From assembly GCF_900113865.1 (NCBI RefSeq), contig NZ_FOQY01000007.1, forward strand, positions 186,001 to 250,000: 64,000 nt of DNA, in the 5' to 3' direction. Shown here piece by piece: positions 42,612-51,232 of the stretch. Position 1 is the first letter of the stretch, and each line of letters opens with the position of its first letter. Below the pieces are notes generated by a model. The model worked only from the letters and a program-made list of their open reading frames with translations, was not told where the DNA came from and searched no databases. The stretch is from Streptosporangium canum. Lineage in GTDB: Bacteria; Actinomycetota; Actinomycetes; Streptosporangiales; Streptosporangiaceae. The position numbers were made by a program, and so were the translations under genes.

Positions 42612-45600
42612 TCAGAGGAGGTGGCGGGCGAGGTCGGCCATGGGGTGGGGGCAGGAGAGCAGGTCGCGCAGGGTGTCCAGGTGGGCGGTGCCCGGGGTGT
42701 CCGGGCCGGCCAGGCCCGCCTCGCGGACGGCCTGCTCCCAGCCGTGGTCGTCGTCCGCGGCGCGTTCGAGCCGTTGCAGCGCGGTCACCCCGTCGACCTC
42801 CCTGACCAGCGGCGACAGCAGGTGCGGCCAGTGGATGGTCAGGGCGGCGAGCTTGGCCACCTCGCCGTCGGAGGCGGGCGCCGCGCCGGCGAGGGTGCGC
42901 CGGTAGACGAGGAAGGAGTAGAAGCGGAAGACGTTCACATAGCGCTTGATCTCGCGCGGGTTGAAGAAGGTCATGACCGGGAGCACGAACTCGATCGCCC
43001 GGTAGGCGTTCTCGTCGCTGTAGAGGTCGTCGAAGACGCGGTCGGCCGCCTCACGCGTCGCCGAGGCCAGCCCGCCGATCGCGTCCAGGGCCTCGATGCC
43101 CAGGATCTCCTGGGCCCGCCGCGCCGCCTCGTCCAGGTCCGCGGCCGTCGGCCGCAGCGCCCAGATCGCGTCCTCCAGGCGGCTCACCAGCGCCGGATCC
43201 GGCGGCTCCACCGGCCGCGACCTGGGTACGGCGAGCGGCACGTCGACCGGCGCGCGCGCCCCCGGCACGGCCCCGGTCCCGCGTGGCTCCGGCACCCTCC
43301 CGCGTGGCTCCGGCACGGTCCCCCCTGGTCCCGGCGCGCCCCCGCACGGCGGCGGCCCGCTCTCACGCGCCTGCGCGCCGGCCCCGCCCGGCCGGGTCCC
43401 CGTCCCGCGCGGCGGCCGGCCGTGCCGCCGCGGTGCGGCCCCGCCCGGCGCGCGGCACTCCACGGGCTCGCGGGGCCCGGCGAGCTCGGGCATGCCCAGC
43501 AGCGCCCGCACGAAGCCGGGCAGCCGGTCGGCGTCGTCCAGCAGCGGCACGCTCAGCGGCAACTGCACGATCTTCTCCAGGAACCGCCAGCCCAGCCCGG
43601 AGCGCCCGTCGTCCGGCATCGTCTCCACCAGCTCCGGATAGGCGGCCTCCACGTGCGCGACCACCACCTCCGGCTCCATGGCCAGCACGAACACGCAGTT
43701 GGGGAACTCCCCGGCGAGGAACAGGTTGATCGCCTCGATGACCTGCGCCACCGTCCCCGGCGAGCACCGGTCCAGGTCGTCGACGAACACCACCAGCGGC
43801 CGCTCCTCGGTGGCGATCAGATCGAGCACCTGCCGCATGTCGGTCTGCACCAGATGCAGGAAGCCCGTCCTGGAACCGTAGCCGGGAGTGGTCGCCGCCT
43901 CGGCGGCGAGCCCCTCCACCACGCCGGGGGACAGCAGGTCGGGCTGGCGGACCAGCCCCTGGAACGCCGTGTCCGCCGACTCCCGGAAGAATCTCGCGAG
44001 CCGTACGGCGCCCGCCGCGACCACGGCCACCGAACCGGCCGAGCCGATGCCGGCGGCCGCGTTCCGCAGGAGGGCGCCGAAGGCGGGCAGCAGCGCGGAG
44101 GCCGTGAGAAAGGCGCCGGTGAGCACCAGGGTGGCGACCAGGCCCAGCGCCAGCGGGACCAGCCGGGTCATCGCCAGGTGGTAGGCGCGCCGGCGGACGG
44201 CCTCCCGGTCGATCCTGGCCAGGTTGAGCTCCAGCCAGAACCGTTCCCGCTCCGCGAGGGGCAGCCGCCGGGTGACCTGGCCGATGATCTCGTGGGCGAG
44301 CCCCGCCCACACCTGCTCGCCGTTCTGGTACATCCACGGGTTGAACCAGACGGTCGGCCGCCAGTCCGCCCGCCGTACCGGAAGGGCGCCCGGCTCGGCC
44401 TGGCCGGTGCCCTCCCGGGGCCGCTGCCGGGATCTGGCCAGCACCTCCGCGTTGGTCAGGGCTCTGTCCCGGCGGGAGCCGGGCAGATGGATCTCGGCGG
44501 GACGGTCCCCGGCGGCCCCGGGGTCCAGCAGGTCCTGGATCATCCGCATCAGGGAGGTCTTGCCGGTGCCCCACGGCCCCTTGACGCCGATCGTGAGCGG
44601 TGGCCGCGTCTCGGGGTGGCGGACGAACGCGGCGATGGCCTCGGCGTAGACCCGGTGCCCGAGCTGATCCTCGGTGGTCCACCGGTCGGCGGTGAGCCTG
44701 GCCCGCGGCTGCACGGCGCGCCGCCCGGCCCGCAGGCGGCGCAGCACCGCGGAGGTCTGGGCGCGTTCGGCCGCCGACAGCCGCGAGTAGCCGAAGGCCC
44801 GCACGTCCGGATGGACGAACATGGTCGTCTCGCCGAGCAGCCCCCAGTGCCGGAGCTCGGCGGCGTCGCCGAGGACCTCGTCGATCGACTCGCCCTCGTC
44901 GAGCAGGGAGGCCCTGCGCAGCAGCTCCCTGGCCGGCTCGCTCAGGTGGAGCTCGTAGATCCGCCGGACGATCTCGGTGCCCGAGGCCGGGGGCGAGAGG
45001 TCGCCGAGCCGGGCCAGAACCCGCGCGAAGGCGGCGTGGGGCGGGGCGGACAGGTCCCGGGCCTGGGTCAGGGCGACGTCGGTGACGGCGCCGTAGGCGA
45101 TCAGGAGGGGGGTGCGCGCGGCGGCGGCGGTCGCGTAGTGGCGCAGCGCGTAGGCGTGCAGGTCGCCGACGGTGATCATCCCGTCGCCGTCCAGGTCGGC
45201 CGCCCGGGTGGCCAGCCCTTCGGCGAGGACACCGGTCAGGCTGTGCGCCCGGCCGGAGAGCGTCTCGCCGAGTTTCAGGGTCAGGGTGAGGGCGGCCGCG
45301 GCCACTCGGGGCTCTCCCGCCATGGCGAGCTGCCGGACCGGTGCGGCGGAGTTGTCCAGGGCGCTCCAGCCGAAATCCATGATCAGCAGTACGGCGGCCG
45401 CCAGCGTCTCGCCGGCCTGCCGTCCGAACGCGCCGATCATCGATCCGAGCTGCCCGGAGGTCCAGCCGTCGTCGCCGGGGAGGCGGACCACCAGCAGGTC
45501 GCGCTCCTGGGCCGACCGCAGGAACTCCCACACCCGCTCACCGTCGGCCTGCGCCCCCCGGCTGCGTCGGGAGTCGACGGTGAAGCCCTCGGCGCGCAGC

Positions 45601-45824
45601 GCGCTCGCCAGGCGCACGTCCGGCGGGGCGGCGGTGCGGGCCGGGACCGGCGGAGGACCGGGCGGGGCGTCCGGAGGCGGGTCGAGGAAGACCAGGGCCC
45701 TGCGAGTGCCCGCCCGGGAGGCGGTTTCGAAGATCGGTTCAGCGGACGCCAGTCCTTCGCTCAACGGTGCTCCCGTCCCGACGACGATGTACGCCCCACT
45801 CTGGACGCCCGGCCGCGGCCGCAT
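42612..45824 (-). CDS. Large KAP-family P-loop NTPase with a degenerate caspase-like N-terminal domain
   Basis: 1070 residues from ATG 45824. Residues 10-250 follow the layout of caspase-like (C14) domains in actinobacterial effector proteins, including LASALRAEGFTV, the EF-hand-like DLDGDGMITVGDLHAYAL at about 210-227 and TPLLIAYGAV, but the catalytic positions read RLPGDDG and IMDFGWSA instead of GHG and DxC. Residues 255-380 form a helical linker. The KAP NTPase starts with GVKGPWGTGKTSLM (P-loop at 416-423), two membrane helices lie at about 553-585 and 590-612, and VVFVDDLDRC is the Walker B at about 678-687. A Pro/Gly/Arg-rich insert lies at about 780-840. KAP ATPases are often membrane-linked and some act in phage exclusion. 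Upstream in-frame text is antisense. Confidence 0.8.
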   Translation of the reverse strand: MRPRPGVQSGAYIVVGTGAPLSEGLASAEPIFETASRAGTRRALVFLDPPPDAPPGPPPVPARTAAPPDVRLASALRAEGFTVDSRRSRGAQADGERVWEFLRSAQERDLLVVRLPGDDGWTSGQLGSMIGAFGRQAGETLAAAVLLIMDFGWSALDNSAAPVRQLAMAGEPRVAAAALTLTLKLGETLSGRAHSLTGVLAEGLATRAADLDGDGMITVGDLHAYALRHYATAAAARTPLLIAYGAVTDVALTQARDLSAPPHAAFARVLARLGDLSPPASGTEIVRRIYELHLSEPARELLRRASLLDEGESIDEVLGDAAELRHWGLLGETTMFVHPDVRAFGYSRLSAAERAQTSAVLRRLRAGRRAVQPRARLTADRWTTEDQLGHRVYAEAIAAFVRHPETRPPLTIGVKGPWGTGKTSLMRMIQDLLDPGAAGDRPAEIHLPGSRRDRALTNAEVLARSRQRPREGTGQAEPGALPVRRADWRPTVWFNPWMYQNGEQVWAGLAHEIIGQVTRRLPLAERERFWLELNLARIDREAVRRRAYHLAMTRLVPLALGLVATLVLTGAFLTASALLPAFGALLRNAAAGIGSAGSVAVVAAGAVRLARFFRESADTAFQGLVRQPDLLSPGVVEGLAAEAATTPGYGSRTGFLHLVQTDMRQVLDLIATEERPLVVFVDDLDRCSPGTVAQVIEAINLFLAGEFPNCVFVLAMEPEVVVAHVEAAYPELVETMPDDGRSGLGWRFLEKIVQLPLSVPLLDDADRLPGFVRALLGMPELAGPREPVECRAPGGAAPRRHGRPPRGTGTRPGGAGAQARESGPPPCGGAPGPGGTVPEPRGRVPEPRGTGAVPGARAPVDVPLAVPRSRPVEPPDPALVSRLEDAIWALRPTAADLDEAARRAQEILGIEALDAIGGLASATREAADRVFDDLYSDENAYRAIEFVLPVMTFFNPREIKRYVNVFRFYSFLVYRRTLAGAAPASDGEVAKLAALTIHWPHLLSPLVREVDGVTALQRLERAADDDHGWEQAVREAGLAGPDTPGTAHLDTLRDLLSCPHPMADLARHLL

Positions 45825-46115
45825 GCGGATCTTGGCGATAGGGCGACCTGTTTTGGGAAACGCTTGTCCGCGGGTTTCCGGAAAGTTAGCGCCGGAGCGG
45901 TCACCCCTCACCTGGGCCCCCCACCGTGGAGGCGACGAGGAGGCGCCACGCTTCGCCGTACGTCGGTGCGCGCCGGAGGCATGGCCTTGAGCGGTCGTTC
46001 CGGGCGCCGGTGAATCGTGTCGCGGCTCGCGGGGCGGCCGCGAATCGTGTTGCGGAGCAAAGGGGCGTCGAGTAGATTTCCGGGCACGCCGTCGAGCCGG
46101 AAGGAGGTCAGAACA
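45825..46115. other. Intergenic region between the KAP gene and the GNAT unit
   Basis: About 290 bases containing the divergent promoters; GC lower than its surroundings in patches (TTTTGGGAAACG near 45852). No gene is supported. Confidence 0.5.
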
Positions 46116-46166
46116 ATGTCCGATGTTCTGCGCCCCCTCCGCGTCCCGGCGTCCACGCGGATCTGA
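46116..46166 (+). CDS. Short leader ORF upstream of a GNAT gene
   Basis: ATG at 46116 with a near-perfect ribosome binding site AAGGAGGT (46101-46108) at eight bases. It codes for MSDVLRPLRVPASTRI and stops at 46166, 33 bases before the acetyltransferase start. Such short frames with optimal initiation can be translated leaders. No regulatory codons or hairpin are obvious, so it may be a chance ORF. Confidence 0.4.
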   Translation: MSDVLRPLRVPASTRI

Positions 46167-46199
46167 CCCCGGGGCGCTTGCTTTCCGGAGGATCAATCC

Positions 46200-47132
46200 A
46201 TGACCGATCCGGTCATCCGTCCGCTCGTCGCGGGCGAGGAAAATCTGTTCGACTCCATGCCCGATCCGCTGCCCCAGCTGCGCCAGGTCGGTTACGCCGA
46301 GGGGCTCGCCGGCGGCGGCTACCGGCCCGAGAACACCTGGGTCGCCCTCCGGGCCGGCCGGGTGGTCGGCCGGGCGGCCTGGGTCCTCCCGCCGGGTGCC
46401 GTCGGCGACCCCTGGCTGGAAAGGTTCGACCTGGACGCCGAGCCGGAGGTGGGTGCCGCGCTGCTGCGCGCCGCTCATGAGGCACTCGGCGGTCCCCGGT
46501 TGTACTACGCCTCCATGCCGGCGCACTGGCGGCGCAGGCCGGAGGTGCTGGCCGTGATCAAGGCGCCGATGGCGGCGGCCCGGCTCGCCGGGCTGGTCGA
46601 GCGGGGGGAGCGGCTGAGATGCTCCTGGACGGGCACACCGCTGCCGGTGGCCTCCGGGCGGTACACCTTCCGCCCGGCCGCCGACGCGGCGGAGATCGAC
46701 GCCCTGGTCGCCCGGATCGCCGAGCCGGACGTGCTGACCGGTCTGGAGATGGCGCGGGCGGTCGGCGGAGTGGACCTGGCCACCGATCCGCTGGCCTGGC
46801 TGACCGGCCCGGCCGGGGACTGGCGCATCGCGCTGGACGCCGGGGAGCCGGTCGGCCTGGCCGGACCGGCCGGACAGGCCTGCTACCCGCTCATCGGCTA
46901 CCTCGGCCTGATCGACAAGGCCGTCCGGGCCGACCTGCTGGCCGAAGCCGTCCGGGTGCTGGCCGCCGGCGGCGCCCGGGAGGTGGTGGCAGACGTGGAC
47001 GCCCACCGGGTGGCGGTGCGGGCGGAGCTGGAACGGACCGGGTTCCGGCAGCTGCGGTCCCGGGTCGTCTTCGGACCGGCCGCAGGCCCGCCGTCCGGTT
47101 CGGCGGTCGCCGCGATGCGGAACCCCGCGTGA
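46200..47132 (+). CDS. GNAT family N-acetyltransferase
   Basis: 310 residues, about twice a single GNAT domain. The N-terminal half (WVALRAGRVVGRAAWVLPPG, EVGAALLRAAHEALGG) and the C-terminal half (PLIGYLGLIDKAVRADLLAEAVRVLAAGGAREVVADVDAHRVAVRAELERTGFRQLRSR) each contain GNAT-like strands, and the canonical acetyl-CoA binding loop is better kept in the second. Substrate unknown. CCGGAGGATC precedes the ATG. Confidence 0.75.
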   Translation: MTDPVIRPLVAGEENLFDSMPDPLPQLRQVGYAEGLAGGGYRPENTWVALRAGRVVGRAAWVLPPGAVGDPWLERFDLDAEPEVGAALLRAAHEALGGPRLYYASMPAHWRRRPEVLAVIKAPMAAARLAGLVERGERLRCSWTGTPLPVASGRYTFRPAADAAEIDALVARIAEPDVLTGLEMARAVGGVDLATDPLAWLTGPAGDWRIALDAGEPVGLAGPAGQACYPLIGYLGLIDKAVRADLLAEAVRVLAAGGAREVVADVDAHRVAVRAELERTGFRQLRSRVVFGPAAGPPSGSAVAAMRNPA

Positions 47133-47305
47133 GACGGCCAAGCGCTTAGGGCCGTCCTGCTCGAAGGCCACGGCGGGCGGACGCCGTCCGGGGTGTCCGC
47201 CCGCGTCGCTCGGCGCGTCCCCGCCGCGGCCGTCCGGCACGACGGGGACACCGGCCGGCCCGTCCCGCGATCGCTCATCGCCTGCGGCCGTCAGGACCGG
47301 ATCGT

Positions 47306-48208
47306 CTATCGGAGGTCCCTGGACCAGACCTCCTCGACGAACCCGCCGGCCGTCCGCTCCTCGACCGGCTCGAAGCCCGCCGCCCGGTAGATCCGCCGGG
47401 CGCCGGTCAGCACGTCCCTGGTCCACAGCACGATCCGCCGGTAGCCCGCCGCCCTGGCGAAGTGCAGGCACTCCTCGACGAGCCGGCCGCCGATCCCCAT
47501 CCCCCTGGCGGCCGGCTCGACCAGGAGCATCCGGAGCTGGGCCGTCTCGTCGTCCTTGTGCACGCAGAAGACGCACCCGGCCCGCTCGCCGTCCACCTCG
47601 GCGATCCATCCGGCGTCGCGCCGGGGGTCGTGGCCGTCCACGTAGTCGGCCACGATCCTGGCCACCAGCGCCTCGAACTCCTCGCCCCAGCCGTACTCCT
47701 GGCTGTAGAGCACGCCGTGCCGGTGCACCACCCAGCCGAGATCCCCCGGGCGCGGCGGGCGGATGACGTACGGCTCGGCCTTCGGAGCCCGGGTGAGGAT
47801 CTCCTGGATCGCCGCCATGTTCGCGACCAGCCGCCGCCGGTCCTCCTCGGTCACCCCTTCCAGCAGGCCCCGCACCTGTGCCGCCGAGCGCTCGTCGAGG
47901 GTCGCGAACGTGGTCGCGCCCGCCTCGGTCAGCCCGATGACCTGCCGCCGGCCGTCGGCGGCGGACCGCTCGCGCACCACCAGCCCGTCGGTCTCGAACC
48001 GGCCGAGCATCCTGCTGAGGTAGCCGGCGTCGAGCCCGAGCAGCCGCCGCAGCTCGCCGGTCTCCACGCGCTCCCGCTGGGCGAGCTCGAACAGCACCCG
48101 CACCTCGGTGAGGGAGTAGGGGGTGTCCAGGACGCCCTGGTGGAGCACGCCGATGACCCCGGTGTAGAAGCGGTTGAAGGCGCGGACCGCCGAGACATGT
48201 CTCTCCAT
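47306..48208 (-). CDS. MarR-GNAT fusion: MarR-type regulator with acetyltransferase domain
   Basis: 300 residues from the ATG at 48208 (a further ATG at 48223 adds five). Residues 1-145 are a MarR winged helix (LTEVRVLFELAQRERVETGELRRLLGLDAGYLSRMLGRFETDGLVVRERSAADGRRQVIGLTEAG), residues 150-300 a GNAT domain (AQLRMLLVEPAARGMGIGGRLVEECLHFARAAGYRRIVLWTRDV). It may couple acetyl-transfer to DNA binding. A 5-1-5 palindrome TGACTGAGTCA (48233-48243) flanked by repeated TCAACTA (48220 and 48241) lies in front of it, a probable self-operator. Confidence 0.88.
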   Translation of the reverse strand: MERHVSAVRAFNRFYTGVIGVLHQGVLDTPYSLTEVRVLFELAQRERVETGELRRLLGLDAGYLSRMLGRFETDGLVVRERSAADGRRQVIGLTEAGATTFATLDERSAAQVRGLLEGVTEEDRRRLVANMAAIQEILTRAPKAEPYVIRPPRPGDLGWVVHRHGVLYSQEYGWGEEFEALVARIVADYVDGHDPRRDAGWIAEVDGERAGCVFCVHKDDETAQLRMLLVEPAARGMGIGGRLVEECLHFARAAGYRRIVLWTRDVLTGARRIYRAAGFEPVEERTAGGFVEEVWSRDLR

Positions 48209-48219
48209 GCCTGACAGGA

Positions 48220-48247
48220 TCAACTATTTCACTGACTGAGTCAACTA
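48220..48247. promoter_or_regulatory. Candidate MarR operator
   Basis: TGACTGAGTCA (48233-48243) is a dyad with a one-base centre; two direct TCAACTA repeats sit on its sides. It lies upstream of a MarR-fusion gene and on the other side of the lactonase gene, and on the minus strand contains a TTGACT that could serve as -35. Confidence 0.5.
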
Positions 48248-48354
48248 ATGTCCCTCTTCAGTGCCCGGTGCCGGGTTAGAAGACCGGTCAAGCCGGTCAA
48301 GAAGGGATGATGAGTCTTCGGGCTGCACAAGTCGCCCAGCACAGGGACGGGAGC

Positions 48355-49302
48355 ATGATGGCTGAGGTCGCGTATGTCGGTGGATACACCCCGGACACCG
48401 GAGGGTCGGGCGCGGGGATAACCCTGGTGGAGCTGGAAAGCCTCGTCCGGCTCGGCGTCACGGCGGCTCCGGGCCCGTCATTCCTCGCCGCCCACCCCCG
48501 GCTCCCGGTCCTGTACGCGGTGGGGGAGAGCGAGCAGGGCACGGTCAGCGTTCTCGCCCGCGCCGGCGACGGCACGCTGACCCCGCTGGCCCGGCGGCCG
48601 AGCGAGGGATCGTACCCCTGCCACCTGGCCGTCGACCCGTCGGGCACGCTGCTCGCGGTGGCCAACTACGGCGACGGCACGGTGAGCGTGCACGGGATCG
48701 ACGAGTCCGGCCTCCTCACCGGCGTGTCGATCTTCCCCTACCGGGACGGCGCCCACGCCCACCAGGCCGTCTTCGGCCCCGACGGCGTGCTGTACGTGAC
48801 CGACCTGGGGGCCGACGAGGTCCGCCGCCACCTGGTCGGCGCCCAGGTGACCTCGCACCCCGACGGCCCGGTACGGCTCGCGCCCGGCATGGGCCCCCGG
48901 CACATGGCCCGCTCCGGGGAGCACTGGTACGTGGCCGGTGAGCTGGACGGCACGGTCCGCGTCTACGACGACGGCTGGCGCGAGATCCGGGCCGTCCCCG
49001 CCAGCGCGGCCGAGGGCCCCAACCACCCCTCGCACCTGGAGGTGTCCGGCGGGTTCGTCTACGTCGGCAACCGGGGCCCCGACACGATCTCGGTGCTCTC
49101 CACGACCACCCTGGAACCGGTCGCCGAGGTCCCCTGCGGAGGCGTCTGGCCGCGGCACTTCGCCATCGCCGGTGACCGGATGTACGTGGCCAACCAGCGC
49201 TCCGACGGCATCGCCGTACTGCCGATGAAGGACGGGATCCCGCGGTTCGACGGGGAGGTGTTCGCGGTGGGCACCCCCTCGTGCGTGCTGCCGCGGATCT
49301 GA
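48355..49302 (+). CDS. Lactonase family seven-bladed beta-propeller (6-phosphogluconolactonase-like)
   Basis: 315 residues. YVGGYTPDTGGSGAGITLVEL at the start, repeated blade motifs (LAVANYGDGTVSVHGID, HAHQAVFGPDGVLYVTDLGADEV, GPNHPSHLEVSGGFVYVGNRGPDTISVL, VWPRHFAIAGDRMYVANQRSDGI) are of the Pgl/YkgB lactonase family. It hydrolyses sugar lactones. ATG 48355 follows GGGACGGGAGC; an in-frame ATG at 48307 would extend by 16 residues. Confidence 0.88.
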   Translation: MMAEVAYVGGYTPDTGGSGAGITLVELESLVRLGVTAAPGPSFLAAHPRLPVLYAVGESEQGTVSVLARAGDGTLTPLARRPSEGSYPCHLAVDPSGTLLAVANYGDGTVSVHGIDESGLLTGVSIFPYRDGAHAHQAVFGPDGVLYVTDLGADEVRRHLVGAQVTSHPDGPVRLAPGMGPRHMARSGEHWYVAGELDGTVRVYDDGWREIRAVPASAAEGPNHPSHLEVSGGFVYVGNRGPDTISVLSTTTLEPVAEVPCGGVWPRHFAIAGDRMYVANQRSDGIAVLPMKDGIPRFDGEVFAVGTPSCVLPRI

Positions 49303-49359
49303 GGCCAAGAACCCGCCAAGTCCCAGGCGGGAGGCCTCCCGCGCGGGCAGGCTGCCCTC

Positions 49360-50877
49360 ATGCTCCGAGTGTCCGCGTACCTGGCCGTCACGCTGGCGGC
49401 GACCCTGCTGGCCGCCGGGTGCGCCGTCGGCACCGGCGTGCCCGCACAGGCCCCCCCTTCCCCCACGCCCTCCGTGGCGGCGGGCGCCGGCGGCGCCGGG
49501 GCGGCCCGCGACGCCACAGCGGCCGAGAACGCCAGGGCGGGCGACCCGCACTGGCGGCTGCGCAGGCGCGGCGGCGAGCACGAGATCGAGGGCTTCGCCG
49601 ACCGGGTGAGCGTGCTGCCGGGGGAGGGCTTCCGGCTGTACGTCTCGACCACGGCCGGCCACTACACCGCCAGGGCCTTCCGGATGGGCTGGTACGGCGG
49701 GGCGGGGGCCAGGAAGGTCTGGGAGTCGGCGGAGCTGCCCGGCGTGCGGCAGGCCCCGCCCAAAACCATCCCGGACACCGGCGCGGTGACCGCCGCCCAC
49801 TGGAAGCCGGGTCCCGAGGTGGACACCGCCGGCTGGCCCGAGGGCTCCTACCTGATCCGGCTGGAGGCCGCCGGCGGAGGCCGGCGGTACGTCCCCCTCA
49901 CCGTCAGATCCGCCTCGACCCGGGGACGCCTGGTCGTCGTCAACGCGGTCACCACCTGGCAGGCCTACAACCGGTGGGGCGGCCGCAGCCTCTACCGGGG
50001 CCCCGGCGGGTTCGAGGACCGCTCCCGCGCGGTCAGCTTCGACCGCCCCTACGACACCTCCGGCGCCCGGCTCTTCCTGGACATGGAGCGCGACGCCGTC
50101 GAGGTCGCCGAGCGCAGCGGCGTCCCGCTCGCCTACGTCACCAACCTGGAGCTCGACCGCGACCCGCACATCCTCGACGGCGCCCGCGGCCTGGTCTCCC
50201 TGGGCCACGACGAATACTGGTCGCCGCACATGCGCCGCACCGTCGAGGCCGCCCGCGACCACGGCACCAACCTCGCCTTCCTGGGCGCCAACGCCGTCTA
50301 CTGGCGGATCCGCTTCGCCGCGACGCCCCTGGGCCCCGGCCGCCTGGTCGTCTGCCACAAGGACGCCGCCGAGGACCCCGGCACCGTTCTGTGGCGCGAC
50401 AGCGGTGAGCCGGAGAGCTCGCTGACCGGGCCGATGTACGACTGCTTCCCCTCCGAGTCCGCCTATGTGGTCCACCGGCCCGGCAACTGGATCTTCGAGG
50501 GGACCGGGGTACGGCGCGGCACGGTCTTCCCCGGCATGGCCGGGGTGGAGACCGACAAGGTCGTCGCGGGCGCACCCCGGCCGATGGAGGTCCTGTCGGT
50601 CTCCCCGGTCGACTGCGGCGGCCGGTCCACCGTCGCGCACAGCGCCTACTACACCGTGCCGAGCGGCGCCGCCGTGTTCGGCTCCGGCACGATGCGCTGG
50701 GTGTGCGCGATGCGGGGCGCCCGCTGCGGCCACGGCGTCACGGACCGGGCGAAGGTCTTCGTCCGCAGGGCCACGACGAACATCCTGCGGGTCTTCGCCG
50801 CCGGCCCGGCCGGACGCGAGCATCCGGCCGACGACAACCTCAAGTCCCTGGGACTGGACGGGCCCGCGGGCCGCTGA
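49360..50877 (+). CDS. Lipoprotein of the N,N-dimethylformamidase beta-subunit-like family
   Basis: 505 residues. A lipoprotein signal peptide ends in the lipobox LLAAGC (Cys21), then a Pro/Ala-rich linker. Residues 75-505 match the C-terminal beta-subunit-like domain of DMFase: RAFRMGWYGGAGARKVWES, LVSLGHDEYWSPHMRRTVEAARDHGTNLAFLGANAVYWRIRF, NWIFEGTGVRRGTVFPGMAGVETD. No catalytic role is established for such proteins. Tail VFAAGPAGREHPADDNLKSLGLD. Confidence 0.85.
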   Translation: MLRVSAYLAVTLAATLLAAGCAVGTGVPAQAPPSPTPSVAAGAGGAGAARDATAAENARAGDPHWRLRRRGGEHEIEGFADRVSVLPGEGFRLYVSTTAGHYTARAFRMGWYGGAGARKVWESAELPGVRQAPPKTIPDTGAVTAAHWKPGPEVDTAGWPEGSYLIRLEAAGGGRRYVPLTVRSASTRGRLVVVNAVTTWQAYNRWGGRSLYRGPGGFEDRSRAVSFDRPYDTSGARLFLDMERDAVEVAERSGVPLAYVTNLELDRDPHILDGARGLVSLGHDEYWSPHMRRTVEAARDHGTNLAFLGANAVYWRIRFAATPLGPGRLVVCHKDAAEDPGTVLWRDSGEPESSLTGPMYDCFPSESAYVVHRPGNWIFEGTGVRRGTVFPGMAGVETDKVVAGAPRPMEVLSVSPVDCGGRSTVAHSAYYTVPSGAAVFGSGTMRWVCAMRGARCGHGVTDRAKVFVRRATTNILRVFAAGPAGREHPADDNLKSLGLDGPAGR

Positions 50878-51108
50878 GGCTCCCCGGGCCCCGACGGGGG
50901 GTCGGCGGACCGCCGAGGTCCCGGCGCCGGGGTCTCTCGGGGCTTTCACGTCGGGCGGTGTGGCAGGCCCGTCGCGCGCGGGCGGGTAGGGAGGTCCTCC
51001 CGCGCGAACACGTCAGGGGTATGGAGAAGACTGGATGAGAGCCGGAATTCACCATCCCGGCCGTCCGGCGTCGATGGGGAGAGCCGACATGTGAGGACTC
51101 CTTCAATT

Positions 51109-51120
51109 TGGTCTAGACCA
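51109..51120. promoter_or_regulatory. DasR/GntR-type operator (dre-like) upstream of pfkA
   Basis: TTTGGTCTAGACCATT contains the perfect palindrome TGGTCTAGACCA, which is the core of the dre consensus bound by DasR, a GntR regulator of N-acetylglucosamine metabolism in streptomycetes. It is 113 bases before the pfkA start, within the region where the promoter must be. The rest of 50878-51232 shows no gene. Confidence 0.75.
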
Positions 51121-51232
51121 TTCGCCTCATCAGCAGGCAGAATGCGTTGCGTCGGCGACGGAAATCCCTCGCCGGCCGCGTCACCCCATTTAGTCTGGCC
51201 GTCTTGCCTCGGAACCACCACCGGAGGATGCC

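Noticed and set aside
45825-47609. The in-frame extension of the KAP gene up to 47609, which would give a 1665-residue protein.
   Set aside because: It runs antisense through the GNAT acetyltransferase and part of the MarR-GNAT gene, is Arg/Gly/Pro-rich with no family features, and the ATG at 45824 gives a sensible N-terminus.
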